NCBI GenBank assembly: GCA_036971615.1
Contig: JAYKKR010000029.1
Coordinates: forward strand, 468,050 to 532,049
Length of the DNA: 64,000 bases
Reading direction: 5' to 3'
From: Amyloporia xantha
Lineage: Eukaryota; Basidiomycota; Agaricomycetes; Polyporales; Adustoporiaceae
Position 1 is the first letter of the stretch, and the number at the start of each line of letters is the position of its first letter. Position numbers and translations under genes: made by a program. Of this stretch, positions 21,928-32,395 are shown piece by piece. Below the pieces are notes generated by a model that was given only the letters and a program-made list of their open reading frames with translations, was not told where the DNA came from and made no database searches.

Positions 21928-23106
21928 ATGAACGTCTTCTGCGGACAAGGTGCGCTAGCAAGTTATACTACCCAATGTGAGTTTGGGTTGCTTACCGTGG
22001 GTGTCTTCCGCAGCATTTTTCAGCCCTTCAGTACCAGCGTGGATACAAGAAGCGTGGTGTGAGATATGACAGTCATGTTTCATTGCACGTGCGTCTCATC
22101 GAGTCAATGTATGCTATGTTCCCAGTGGTACACGGCGGTACTGTTGTCAAGTCTCAAAAGGACCAGCGCAAGGCGCGATATTGTTTCTGTGCAGGGAAGC
22201 AAGATCCCTTGCTGCCGAGGTAGTTCCATGAGCTCATCCGTCTTAGCATATAACGACCCTATTCATCATGCGAATCAGACTGATCGAACGGTCCATTACG
22301 GTTTGTCAGGAAGCGATTTGTTCGGCGGCGTGCACCGCTAAGCACGCTTCTCAGGTCTTCCACTCAAGCTGGATAACCGACGCAATATTAGCAAAGTTCC
22401 AGATCCCGATCGGAAAATATGTCCTTGACGGTTGGTGCGCATATACCCGCTACGAAAGTATCTGACTGCCTGGGACGCAGATCGGTGTACGATAGATACG
22501 TCAAGCTCAGACGACAACCAGTTCCTTTCCCTTAGCATTTCAGATCGCTCCGAAGTTAGAACCCCCGACTTCTCTTCTCATTCTGAAGACCAGACGCTTC
22601 CGATGAAGCGATCACTGCCGCGAGAGGACGGACCTCAATCTGACCGGCGACCATGCAAGAGAGCTCGCATCGCGGGTGGAGAACCTCAACCCAAACTGTC
22701 GCCTCTCGTCTTTCGAGCCTCTTCGGATCTCCATCGCGGTCAAACCAAAATGAAGAAAATACCTCAACTCGACTTGCGCAAATTTGCCCTCAGAGCTGCT
22801 GGGAAGCCTACCATCTTTCAGTTCCGAAAAGTCGAAAATGAAAATACTCCGCAAAAGCTTCTGTAAGCCGCTAGCTTCCGCACGACTAAACTTCGAGCTC
22901 TGATGCCCCGTAGACACCAGAAAGGTGCGCTGTGGGACCCGCTCATTGATCCGAACCGCTGCTATCCTCGCGTCTCTGTCTCTTCTGCCTTGTCTGCTAT
23001 GCACGATGTATCCGTAACCAATGCTGCCCGCTTTGTACCTGGATCGCGCTATCTTGGCAAGGAATTTCGCTGTTTTTTCATTGAGAAGACATCAGTTCAA
23101 ACTTAG
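21928..23106 (+). CDS. Putative BRCT-domain nuclear protein
   Basis: A multi-exon gene reconstructed by splicing. It starts at the ATG at 21928 (MNVFCGQ), with a GTGCGC...TTTCAG intron. An exon then carries VVHGGTVVKSQKDQRKARYC, resembling the first half of a BRCT repeat. A short intron at about 22222-22275 leads to an exon with VFHSSWITDAILAKFQIPIG, which fits the conserved Trp-containing helix of BRCT. A further intron joins DRCTIDTSSSDDNQF. After a basic NLS-like stretch (RRPCKRARIAGG), the frame KLL|HQKGALWDPLIDP continues through a GTAAGC...CGTAG intron (about 22863-22914) to the stop at 23106. The BRCT fold would suggest a phosphopeptide-binding role in DNA repair or telomere biology, but the match is by eye and only moderate. 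Exon edges in the first half are uncertain. Confidence 0.6.
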
Positions 23107-23486
23107 GCTAACCAACGGCTGGCTGGACGTGTCCTCATTCTCCTCTTAATCTTTCGCATGGTGACTGAGTTTGGGAAGTCTTCTGAAGTTTTGCTGTTGT
23201 TTGTCTACAGTGTGCCCTTTGGTCTCGCATGTTTCGTGTCATGATTGTGTCGTGATAATTTATGTGCTCTTGCGTTCTGTGTTCAAAAACTCTGCAGAAT
23301 AAATACACACTTCCCTGATGACTCTGATATTATGTACATGTGTTCACTCTTCTCATCCTAGTGTGCAGTGATTCGAGATGCCTGCATCTCATTCAGAAGT
23401 GTCTAAGCGAGAGAGTAAGGTGGTGGCAGGAATACAGGCTGAGCAAATGTCGTTCAGGTAGGAAATATGGAGAATGCGCGGCAATC
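23107..23486. other. Intergenic
   Basis: AT-rich spacer between the BRCT-like gene and the F-box pseudogene. Nothing recognised. Confidence 0.5.
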
Positions 23487-25285
23487 ATGACTGATGAGAT
23501 GAGTGCCTTACTGCGCCTGCATCGTCGTCGAGCAGTTCCAGTCAGAGCGAAGCAGGTATGCCACACGTATTCTAACCTCCACTTCAGCTCGATGTGCGGA
23601 TGTCCCGCATTTGAATGACAGGTACTATCCGCTCTCCTTCCATCACCATATCATGCAAGATCCTGACTATTCCAAATAGATTCCTTTCCTGCTACGCCTA
23701 AATGAGGACGTCTTGTGGGCCATTCTAGCCTACCTCCCCACCCGCGATGCTCTCCATCTCTCCGTCACAACTCGTGCGATCCACCTCATCGCCAAACGAA
23801 GCGCCCTCTCGACTGTAGCGATCGAAAACGCCGCCCAGTTATCGAGAATAGCCAAATACCTCCTGGGGGACATCACCGGTCGACTGCACTACGTGCGTCG
23901 TCTGGTAATCGGAGACATATACCGCCAGCCGGTATTATCCCTTTCTGACAATCCCGCTTACTTTGGCCGTGTCCTGCGGTCGAGGATAGTCGGTCTCATG
24001 ACCGGATCGCTCTCGGCTCTCGGCGTTGTACGAACAAACAGCTGTGCGGACAAGACACAGCTGCAGAGAATACTGGAAGCGACTGTCAACCTAACTTCCC
24101 TGGAGATATCCCGGCCTGATACTATCCTCGAGAATGATCCTGACGTAGCTAGCGCGATCGCTGCTCTTCCCCGTCTTCAAAGTTTAGAGCTGCGCGAAGT
24201 CGAGCATCCAGAGGTCCTCGATTTTCTCCATTATTTGAGCAGCAGCCCGAGAAAGTTCTCGCTCTGGCACAGCTGGAATGCTACTCGCTGTGATACGGTA
24301 TTGGCCAATATTACCTCTATGCAGTCGCTCCAGACCCTGTGTCTCGTCGGAAACTCCCAGCTCTCCGACTTTCATGACAACCGTACGTTGTCCCGCCACT
24401 CATGGCCCGCGGTCCGCGAGCTATCCCTGACCTGCTGCAATGTTTCCATGCCCATGGCTGCGCGTGCATTTCCCAACGTCAGGGTGCTGCGGCTGGAGCT
24501 GCTCACAAGCCGCGCGCACTGCTTCCGGGAGCCGTGCTAGCCTCGCCTGGACCGCGTCGTCGCGTGGGCTCAAGCCTTCGAAGAGTGGCACATATCTTGC
24601 CCCGTGCGCCATCTGTCGATCACGTCCATCCTTGCCGTTCCCGCCATGAACACGATGGCCGGGTGCACGCCGTCCGGGAAGCCTGGTCTTGCGACGACCC
24701 TACGGGTCGTTGTGGACACGCAGCCCGTCGCGCTCGATTTCAAGATCGTGCTCGATCTCCGGACTGTGGGCTCCTTTTATACGGACCTCATCGAGGTAGC
24801 ACCTATGCTTCGGAGTCTCCAGATCGAGCTCTATGCCTTCAATTGGGACCGGGGGGTGCATGACACCCTCCGCATGTGGATGGTGGGTCCTGCTACAAAC
24901 AAGTCAGCCGTATCAGCTGATGGCTATCATTGCAGGAAACCATACCCTCCGTCTTGTTCTCGATGTCGAGCCTTGGCCACGTAGGGATATGGATCAATCC
25001 TACCTTGACTTTCCTTCCTGTGATTTTGAAGACAGGACGCTGCAGTGCAGCATGGATTCCAGGACCGATATAGCTTATGGTCTCGCGTTGGTCTTGGCTA
25101 GACATATCCCATCCATGCGATCCGTGTTTGTTGGATTTGGCCGTGAATCGCCGATCGATGCTCGGGATTTTGAGTTGTTCTACGGGAATTTCTGGTGGTG
25201 GGAAGTCAAGGACAATGAGGAGCGATCGCTACATCCCATTACGCATCAGATGGGAGAAGGACTACGAGAGCGCCTGATGAGCTGA
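23487..25285 (+). pseudogene. F-box family paralogue, disrupted by a stop codon and a frameshift
   Basis: Starts with MTDEMSALLRLHRRR (23487-23555), an intron (23556-23679), then LNEDVLWAILAYLPTRDAL and LSVTTRAIHLIAKRSAL, the same box as members A and B. The frame is open for about 280 codons to FREPC, where the family has EPCWPSL; here the Trp codon TGG is TAG (24538-24540). The frame resumes as PRLDRV...EEWHISCPVRHLSIT. The final exon is also out of frame between GHVGIWINP and DSRTDIAYGLALVLARHIPS (around 25000-25060), before ending in the intact signature FWWWEV...ERSLHPI. Two independent lesions make it a likely recent pseudogene. A pogo-like MITE sits about 100 bp after it. Confidence 0.82.
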
Positions 25286-25386
25286 GACTTCAGATCCATA
25301 TTGACGCCCAGTCAGCCGTCAGAGAGTCAGAGCATCTAGTGAACGAATGTAACACTAATATTGGTACCATTAGCCCCATTTGTGTA

Positions 25387-25637
25387 CAGTCAACCCCCCC
25401 TCGATGAGACAACACCCCTCGATGAGACACCTGCCTATTTTGGTTACCACCTTCCCGATTTGGCCAACATGTGGTGCTCTTACCTTGCCATCGTTTCCGT
25501 CTGCCATTTCGCCGAGCGCTACAGAGGAGCATTATCTGGAGCCACAGCTCCATTTGGTACTAAATACGGAAAATACGCGATTATATTAGGAAAGTGTCTC
25601 ATCGAGGGGGGTTGTCTCATCGAGGGGGGGTTGACTG
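25387..25637. mobile_element. 251-bp pogo/Fot1-like MITE at a TA dinucleotide
   Basis: Terminal inverted repeats of about 44 bp are nearly perfect. They begin CAGTCAACCCCCCCTCGATG on the plus strand at 25387, with the reverse complement ending at 25637. They are flanked on both sides by TA (25385-25386 and 25638-25639), the target duplication of Tc1/mariner/pogo elements. Each TIR contains an internal direct repeat CCCCTCGATGAGACA. No transposase frame is present, so it is non-autonomous. Confidence 0.92.
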
Positions 25638-25886
25638 TACATGTTTGTTGTTGCAGCATATCTATGAACACACAACAATACGTTGCGTCTCTATCTTTGC
25701 ACTTCTAGGTAGGGAATTGTGCGAACGTTGTGGTGAGCTCTGTGCACTTGAATCGGTTGGTAATAGAGCGAAATACCCACCCTGCGGCGACCAACAATCA
25801 CACAATGAGTGAAGACAGACCGAGATTAGCGAAGATAAATGCTATCGACCATAATCTGATCTGCAAGTAGCGCCTTGTATCCAAAA

Positions 25887-27584
25887 TCAAGCGAAAGACT
25901 GCAAGCGGGACTTTCTCAGAAGTTCACCGATATCAGGCTCGGTAGGCTGCAGGGCTCCTCGCTGCTTGTCGCGAACAACGTTCCACCACCAGACTTGCCC
26001 CTTATACTCATCAAAACTTCGTTCGCGAAACGGCGACGTGGGACCGAATCCCACGAACACGGAGCGCGTCGAAGGGAGGTGTTTCGTCAAGCTAGACGCA
26101 AAAGCATATGCGACGCCATGATCGGGATCTATACCCGTTCGTTCACCCCTGTGTTCACAGGACAGTCGGTGCAGAGAGGAGTTGACCCAAATGCCTACGT
26201 GCAGAAGCGTGTAAAGCTGTCCCAGGATCGGGGATACCGTCTCCTGTATGTAAAATGTGTTCACACAAATCTTGATACATGCAATTGTACTTACCAACCA
26301 GGTGTGCAGGCAGGATTGGAGTCCCTTAGTATCGTGGAAGGCACACAATTCAACTTCCAGACTGCGTAGTCTGGGCGCGATATTGACGAGATCTGCCCAA
26401 AACGACGAAGCCAGTTTGATATCTGCCATGATACTGAAATCGAGTATGATAGGTGAGGTCGCCTCCACCAGACGCAACGTGGTCGCGAGGTCGGGCTCTC
26501 CAGACCGCGTGGCGGCTCCGTAAGCCTGCATAGAGGGAATGGCGAGGACCGAGGACAATGATATGTGACGGACAGGACACGTCACTTCCCAATGCTCGAA
26601 GAGCTCCACATCTGCCATGACAAGATCCAGACTCGACCAGCATACACTTGACACATCATCGGTGCTATGCACGTGGTCCGTTACACGCAAGATTCTGACG
26701 TTGGGAAATAGACGGACAGCCATAGAAATCGGGATACGGCAGCTGGACAGCGAAAGATCACGAACAGCTGGCCACGAGTGCTGCGGCTCGTAACTCATGT
26801 CGAATTGAGGCGACAACTTCCACCAGAAGTTCAGAGAGGAGAGGGTGAGGGTACGTGTGTTTTGCATCCCTATGATGCTGGCTAGGAACGTAGCGCAGCG
26901 AATAGCGACCATGCTGAGGCCTAAATGCAGCGTTCTGGGTGTGCTACACATGCTTGAGAGCACTGCCAGGGATTGTGGGCATCCCACGTCGTGCAGTTCG
27001 ATGTGAAGCAAGTTGGGAAGAGAAGCCAGGTTTCTCCCTGCTTCTGGTTGAAGCGCAAGTAACGCGTCAAATGTGTGCATAGTCAGATGCGTGAGGTTGG
27101 CAGCCTCGCTCAACAGTAATGCTATCCAGCGCGCGGACTCCACCATATCGCGTGGAGGATCCCCAGAACCAATGAGAATATTGCTTCCGTCTTCGGCAAT
27201 GGTGACATATTTTGGGCTCGGCAGGAAAATACGGACGAAGATGGACAGCTTGCGCACCCAGTGCATGCGACTGCGGATATCATAGAGGAGGTACGCAGAG
27301 ATGATAGCCAGTTGCTTGCTCGAGATTATCTCTATGGACTGGAGGGCGCGGCGTTTTGCGGTGAGGTGGATCCCACGAGCCACAGTCGACAGACTGAGTG
27401 CATCGCGAGGCCTCAGATAGGATAGAATGTCGGAGAGGACATCTTCATTGAGATTAATGAGTGAAATGCCTGCACATTGGAGCTCCTGTTGGATCCAAGT
27501 GTTCAGCACGAAGCACAGGGGACACGAGATGTGATGGTACTCCACCTTATATGACAGCGGGTTTGCACCGAGATCATCCGTCAT
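25887..27584 (-). CDS. F-box/leucine-rich protein, family member
   Basis: One open frame of 565 codons carrying the family plan. The box is LNEDVLSDILSYLRPRDAL with LSTVARGIHLTAKRRAL (about residues 43-80), then leucine-rich segments, and the terminal signature VWWWNVVRDKQRGALQP. The region reading VSTIACIKICVNTFYIQ is almost certainly an in-frame intron with donor GTAAGTACAATTG and acceptor ACATACAG. The same position carries an intron in the other members, so the mature protein is slightly shorter. No nonsense or frameshift lesion is visible. It is divergent from members A and B, which indicates an older duplication than the inverted one. It is head-to-head with nothing and tail-to-tail with the pseudogene at 23.5 kb. 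Confidence 0.84.
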   Translation of the reverse strand: MTDDLGANPLSYKVEYHHISCPLCFVLNTWIQQELQCAGISLINLNEDVLSDILSYLRPRDALSLSTVARGIHLTAKRRALQSIEIISSKQLAIISAYLLYDIRSRMHWVRKLSIFVRIFLPSPKYVTIAEDGSNILIGSGDPPRDMVESARWIALLLSEAANLTHLTMHTFDALLALQPEAGRNLASLPNLLHIELHDVGCPQSLAVLSSMCSTPRTLHLGLSMVAIRCATFLASIIGMQNTRTLTLSSLNFWWKLSPQFDMSYEPQHSWPAVRDLSLSSCRIPISMAVRLFPNVRILRVTDHVHSTDDVSSVCWSSLDLVMADVELFEHWEVTCPVRHISLSSVLAIPSMQAYGAATRSGEPDLATTLRLVEATSPIILDFSIMADIKLASSFWADLVNIAPRLRSLEVELCAFHDTKGLQSCLHTWLVSTIACIKICVNTFYIQETVSPILGQLYTLLHVGIWVNSSLHRLSCEHRGERTGIDPDHGVAYAFASSLTKHLPSTRSVFVGFGPTSPFRERSFDEYKGQVWWWNVVRDKQRGALQPTEPDIGELLRKSRLQSFA

Positions 27585-28884
27585 ATCGGAGTGGATGTAT
27601 GTGTCGAGGAGAAAAGATGGCCTACTTCGACGCCGGGAGCGCGTTTCTTATAGCACAGACGCGGTGAACGCGGCTTCTGTGAACATTCACCTGATAGCCG
27701 CCCAAACATGAGCTTTCATCAATGTAGCGAGTGTCATAGCCGCCACAGAAACGTAATATCTCACCCACTTAATGGTGTCATCGCCAACGCCGCTCCTACT
27801 AGCGTACTTGCAATGACACGTTCTGGGCTCGCCACAGAGGCGCGTTTCGGACAACGAGTACGAGGAGCGCCCGCTGCATGATTGGCGTATTATCAGCGTG
27901 TGAGACGTGTTTCAACTTACCATTGCAATTCTGCGCTGAATCGGCATGCATCCAACGAATTACGTTTCGGGCTTGACAAGCTTAAAAGCTGAGACTCGAT
28001 AGTAGAAGAGTCGCTATTCTCTAGCGTTTCAGCGCCCTTGCTACAGAATTGCCGTCCGGCGTAGAATGCCATATACTATCTGTTCAGTACGCAGTACGCA
28101 GGATCAGTCACATTTAGGTAGACTTACAATTGGGGTTCGAGGCAGAAGATTTACCGGTCTCGCACTCTCACTAGATATGCAGCAAGTCCTATCTAGTGGT
28201 CAGGCATATAACATACCCGAGTAGAAATGCGGAAATCTAGAGGATTCCATTGCAAAAGACAGTCACAGACTCGGTGTCCTTGAACTCCTGAACAAGTCAC
28301 GGCGGTTGGATTCGATCCATGAGCGCGGTTAAATTCAATGACAGTTTACCAACGCTTACCCAGGGAAATTGGCATTTCCTTTCACAAAGAGAGACGAGCA
28401 TGGAGCGCTCCGTGGCGGAAGATATATCAATTTCTATGCTGCGTTAAAGCTGTAGAACACGTTCTATAGCGAATACCTCTGTCTCAGTTTCCAGGAGCAT
28501 CGTCTGAGGTGTGCCTAAGGGAGTCAAGTTATAAGAACGTCCTCATGAAATATTTAATTGCGAGCGTCGAAGCGAGCATATTTGTAGGCGCTGGACTCGG
28601 AGACCTGTCTCTCAAATGTGAACAAACATGACCAAACAACCGCCTCATTTCTGCGTCGAGCGATCTGAGACTAAATTGTGACCGTCCTCCCTCCCCCTAT
28701 AAGGTCACAATCTTAGAGTCTGCCTACGGGAGACAAGATTTGAGAGTACTGGGCCACGCCCTCAAGCTATGTATTCCAGCGAGGCATCCACGATGCATCA
28801 ATCAGAGGGACAAGTAAGCCACTCGTCGAAATTTAATCAAGGAGAACGGCACCCCTGACTCACTCTCTCAAAGGCGAAAAGTTC
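27585..28884. other. Intergenic, 1.3 kb, no gene; contains a small palindrome
   Basis: No credible coding frame. At about 28667-28725 ATTGTGACC and GGTCACAAT form an inverted repeat around a 19-nt C-rich loop. Partial pairing of the flanks suggests a very small MITE remnant. Confidence 0.45.
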
Positions 28885-29165
28885 GCAGTACGTACTAGTG
28901 CAGAACCGTCTATCGTGCTCGCTAACCTCTTTGAGGCAAAATAATTGAGACGGCAATAATAAGTACACAGGGTGCGTAGCCTGTTTTATACATGAGCAAA
29001 ACCATTCTTTTCTATATTTTCCTCGAAGAAAAACGTAAGACATTTCTTAGTTTCTTCATGCCATGTGCATCATATTTCTATGTTTTGCTCAAATTTTGCA
29101 CATTGTGACATGAGAGAAAAACAAGATAAGAGAATGATTTTCTTGATTTAATGAGCACTAAACTG

Positions 29166-29982
29166 CAGGCTCCTGCCCATCCGCACTTCAGGAGTTGGGG
29201 GGCCCATCCGAGGGTGGTACTCTATGCTGTATCCTAGAATAGCGCGCACGTGAACATCAGGTGACATACACGTGACCAATTCAAACTCCCCACTCTTATC
29301 CCCCTCCAACTCCCTACGGCGGCTGGCAGAAAACATGAGTAAACAACGGCGACCGGGCTGCAAAGATCCTCGATCAGGAAGGAGGTACCGCCGATGAAAT
29401 GCTATTTTCCTCAGTAGCATAGGGCTCAGACTGCACTGGAAGACACTAGGACTTTGCTATGTCTCTGTATTTTTTTCTGCGTCCTCTCAGATATGATATG
29501 CTTACTTATAAAGCACAAATACATTTATTTGTCCCTTCTTCTGCACTTTCTTGACTACAACTCAAGTGTATTCGCCAGTCTGGAAGCATTGAAGAGTCTC
29601 CATTGTGGGGTTTTCCCATCATTGAAGCAGAGGTATGATTCAGACCTGCATAGCAATTTTTGTATATGCTCAAAAGGGCTAAAACCAGTTCATTCACCAT
29701 CCCATTCAGTCTCGAGCACCTACGCCCACAAGCCGCCACCAGAAATCCTGGGGCCACCACCTTCCAAATTGAGGCGACGCCCCTCCACACCCCGTTGTTT
29801 ACTCGTGTTTTCTGCCAGCCGCTGTAGGGAGTTGGGGGCAAATAAGAGTGGGGAGTTTAAAATTGACGGGGATCAAAAAATTGTGGCTGAAGTGGCGGAA
29901 GTGGCTGAACAGGATAGAGCATTGTACTACACCCTCGGATGAAGGCCCCCATCGACCGGAAGAAAGGGTGGGCAGGAGCCTG
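29166..29982. mobile_element. 817-bp long-TIR element with 9-bp target duplication (Mutator-like MITE)
   Basis: ACTAAACTG is duplicated at 29157-29165 and 29983-29991. The element starts CAGGCTCCTGCCC and ends GGGCAGGAGCCTG. Similarity between the ends extends inward, imperfectly, to about 185 bp: 29278-29347 pairs with about 29790-29860. The homologous site in arm A reads through a single ACTAAACTG, so the insertion is exact. A 9-bp duplication with long TIRs is typical of Mutator-like elements. The two short internal frames encode nothing I recognise, so it is non-autonomous. Confidence 0.93.
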
Positions 29983-30216
29983 ACTAAACTGGGCTATGCA
30001 CACAGTGTTATACCATCGGGTCTGAGCACTTACCTAAGTACTAGTGTCGCTTACTAACCAGTGTCACTGACTACAAACTCACAGCGTGCGTGACTGTGGC
30101 CGCGGAGTCACCCGCTTCGTTCATTCCCAAATCTCAGATCGCAACATTCAACACTCACCTTCCACCTACCTCGTCTACCCCGTCACCTACTAGTACCCTG
30201 TCGTTCATCTTGCGAT

Positions 30217-31860
30217 ATGTGTCGATCAATCACGGAGAAGGAACAAAAGGTATGCCATCTGGTTTCTTGCAAGCTTTTTGTGTCTTATGTCGCGCCGTGT
30301 CTTCGTCAACGGCAGCGCCACTTTCTCGGGAGGTCGCCTTTAAGCCTTCAAAATCTAAACCAAGATGTTCTGTCGGTCATCTTATCCTACCTCTCAAGTC
30401 ACGACGCTCTCAAGCTCTCGACAACCACTCGTTCGATCCACTACATCGCTAAACGCCGCGCACTCTCTGTAATCGAAATGCATAGCAGCAAGCAGCTGCG
30501 AAAAATCAGCAAATATTTACTGGGCGACATCAGTGGCCGGTTACATCATTTGCGCCATCTGATAGTTCGTTTCCTGTTCCAACAGTGGGACGAATTTATC
30601 ATCAGCGCGTCTGTCAGATCACTAGAGGCAGAATCAGCACATCTTCTAAGGAAGATATTTCAAAACGCGGTCAATTTGACTTCACTGGACATCATTCAAT
30701 TGGATACAGTGCTCCGGATAGACCCTGGCATAGGTCCGGCCTTAGCCTCTCTTCCCCGCCTCAACACACTAGAGTTAGGTCATGTTCAATGTCCAAATCT
30801 GCTGAATTTTCTTCACGATCTGAGCAGCAGGCCACGAAGATTCACTCTCCGCCTCATAAGACCATGTGTTCAATCCAACCAAGTGCTGACTAGCATAACC
30901 GGCCTGCAATCAATCCAAAATCTACAACTAATCGGCGACACAGAGATTCCTCATTTCGAAGTCAAACCACAGTCTGGTCACTCGTGGCACAATATTCTGG
31001 AGCTATCATTGTCTTCTTGCAGCATCTCTATATCCCTCGCTGCTCAAGCATTTCCAAATCTGAAGGTGTTGCGACTCGCAAAATTCACTTGCAGCCCGAG
31101 CTGCTCTGAGGAACCGTGTTGGCCTAGCCTCAACCACCTCGTGACGCCAGCGAAAGTATTCGAAGAGTGGAAAATAACCTGTCACGTTCGTCATTTATCG
31201 CTGTCGGCAATCCTCGCTCTTCCCCGTCTGGCTCTGGGGAATGGTTTTATCCGATCTGGGGATCTTGTACCGACTCTGCGTGCAGTGGCGAACGTCTCTC
31301 CAGTTGCCCTCGATTTCAATATCATGCTCGAACCTTCATTGACTGAAACATTCTACAAGGACCTAGCCAAAGCTGCACCGAAGCTACGAAGTCTAGAGAT
31401 CGAGCTCTGCACTTTCAGCTATATGCCGGAGCTGCGTTCTATGCTTAGCTCCTGGGTGGTGAGCACTGCCATGTAACCATTAACAACGTCGGCTTGATGC
31501 ACGATATTGTAGGAAACAACGGGTCCAATTTTGGCCTCACTACCACAACTGGGTCATGTAGGAATTTCGATCAATTCCTCCTTGACGAGTACTCCAAGAA
31601 GACTGCCGCGGTTCGCTATTGAACCCAGTATTGACATCGCACGCGAACTCGCGTCACGCTTGGCACAACTTATCCCGTCTGTTGATTCTGTCCTTTTAGG
31701 CTTTGGATGCAATTCGCCGTTCGCTGGTCGGGAGTTTGAGTGGCTCCGTAGAGATTTCTGGTGGTGGGAAGTCAAGAATGCAGGAGAGGAACGATCGCTT
31801 CATCCTATCTGCCCCCACAAGGGAGCACGACTCAGAGAGCGCCAGATCAATCCCGAGTAG
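30217..31860 (+). CDS. F-box/leucine-rich protein, family member B (twin of member A)
   Basis: Inverted-duplicate partner of the gene at 10.5-12.1 kb, with the same architecture. The box is LNQDVLSVILSYLSSHDAL with LSTTTRSIHYIAKRRAL. The body runs to the intron after SSWV (GTGAGC...TTGTAG, about 31459-31513). The last exon has GHVGISINSS and the terminal RDFWWWEVKNAGEERSLHPI. Frames are intact throughout. The alternative upstream ATG at 30090 (MTVAAESPASF) with a GTATGC intron is conserved in both copies, which argues that this longer 5' structure may be the true one. The Mutator-like insertion lies about 100-900 bp upstream, within the probable promoter, and could have changed its expression relative to member A. 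Confidence 0.82.
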
Positions 31861-32395
31861 GAACCGCGTCGAACCGGCTGGCAATAATTCTCATTTACTA
31901 GGGCTATCCTTGTACTCCTGTCCAGGCTCAACCTCCGGTGGATGAAGTATAATCTATTGGTTTTGAGCACCAGTATCATCTACGTATCATTTGCTTATAT
32001 TTTTGCAATGAATGCATTGGCTCGCTATTGCACATCCCGTCTGCATCTTAGTGGCTTCACGGGACCCTTCGCATTCTCTGGTGAGCATTGAAATCTATTA
32101 CAGGTACTGCGGCCAGACATGCTACGAGAGCGAACAATGATGTTTGACACTCTCGGAACATCTGTGGTAAGTGCTCTCTGTCTCGGTCGTAGTGTTATCG
32201 TTTCGGACTTCTCATTCATCATTCTAGGACATCTTACGATCTTGTGAGCGCCTTTCCTACACTGGGAGAGATACAAGTATGTATTGCAAACAGTATAGAA
32301 CTACGACTAAAAGTACACCGTACGCGATGTTCAATCCGCAGGTGCAAACCACGTTCCTTGAAGCCATCTCCTTGAAGCCATCTCATAAATCCTTC

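Larger units (their letters stand above)
28885..32345 (-). repeat. Inverted segmental duplication, arm B
   Basis: Reverse-complement copy of 9960-12625, containing F-box member B and, in addition, an 817-bp transposon insertion. Similarity begins at GCTCGCTAACCTC (about 28903), shared with the pseudogene end at 12618, and continues past the F-box stop to about 32345. Confidence 0.88.
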
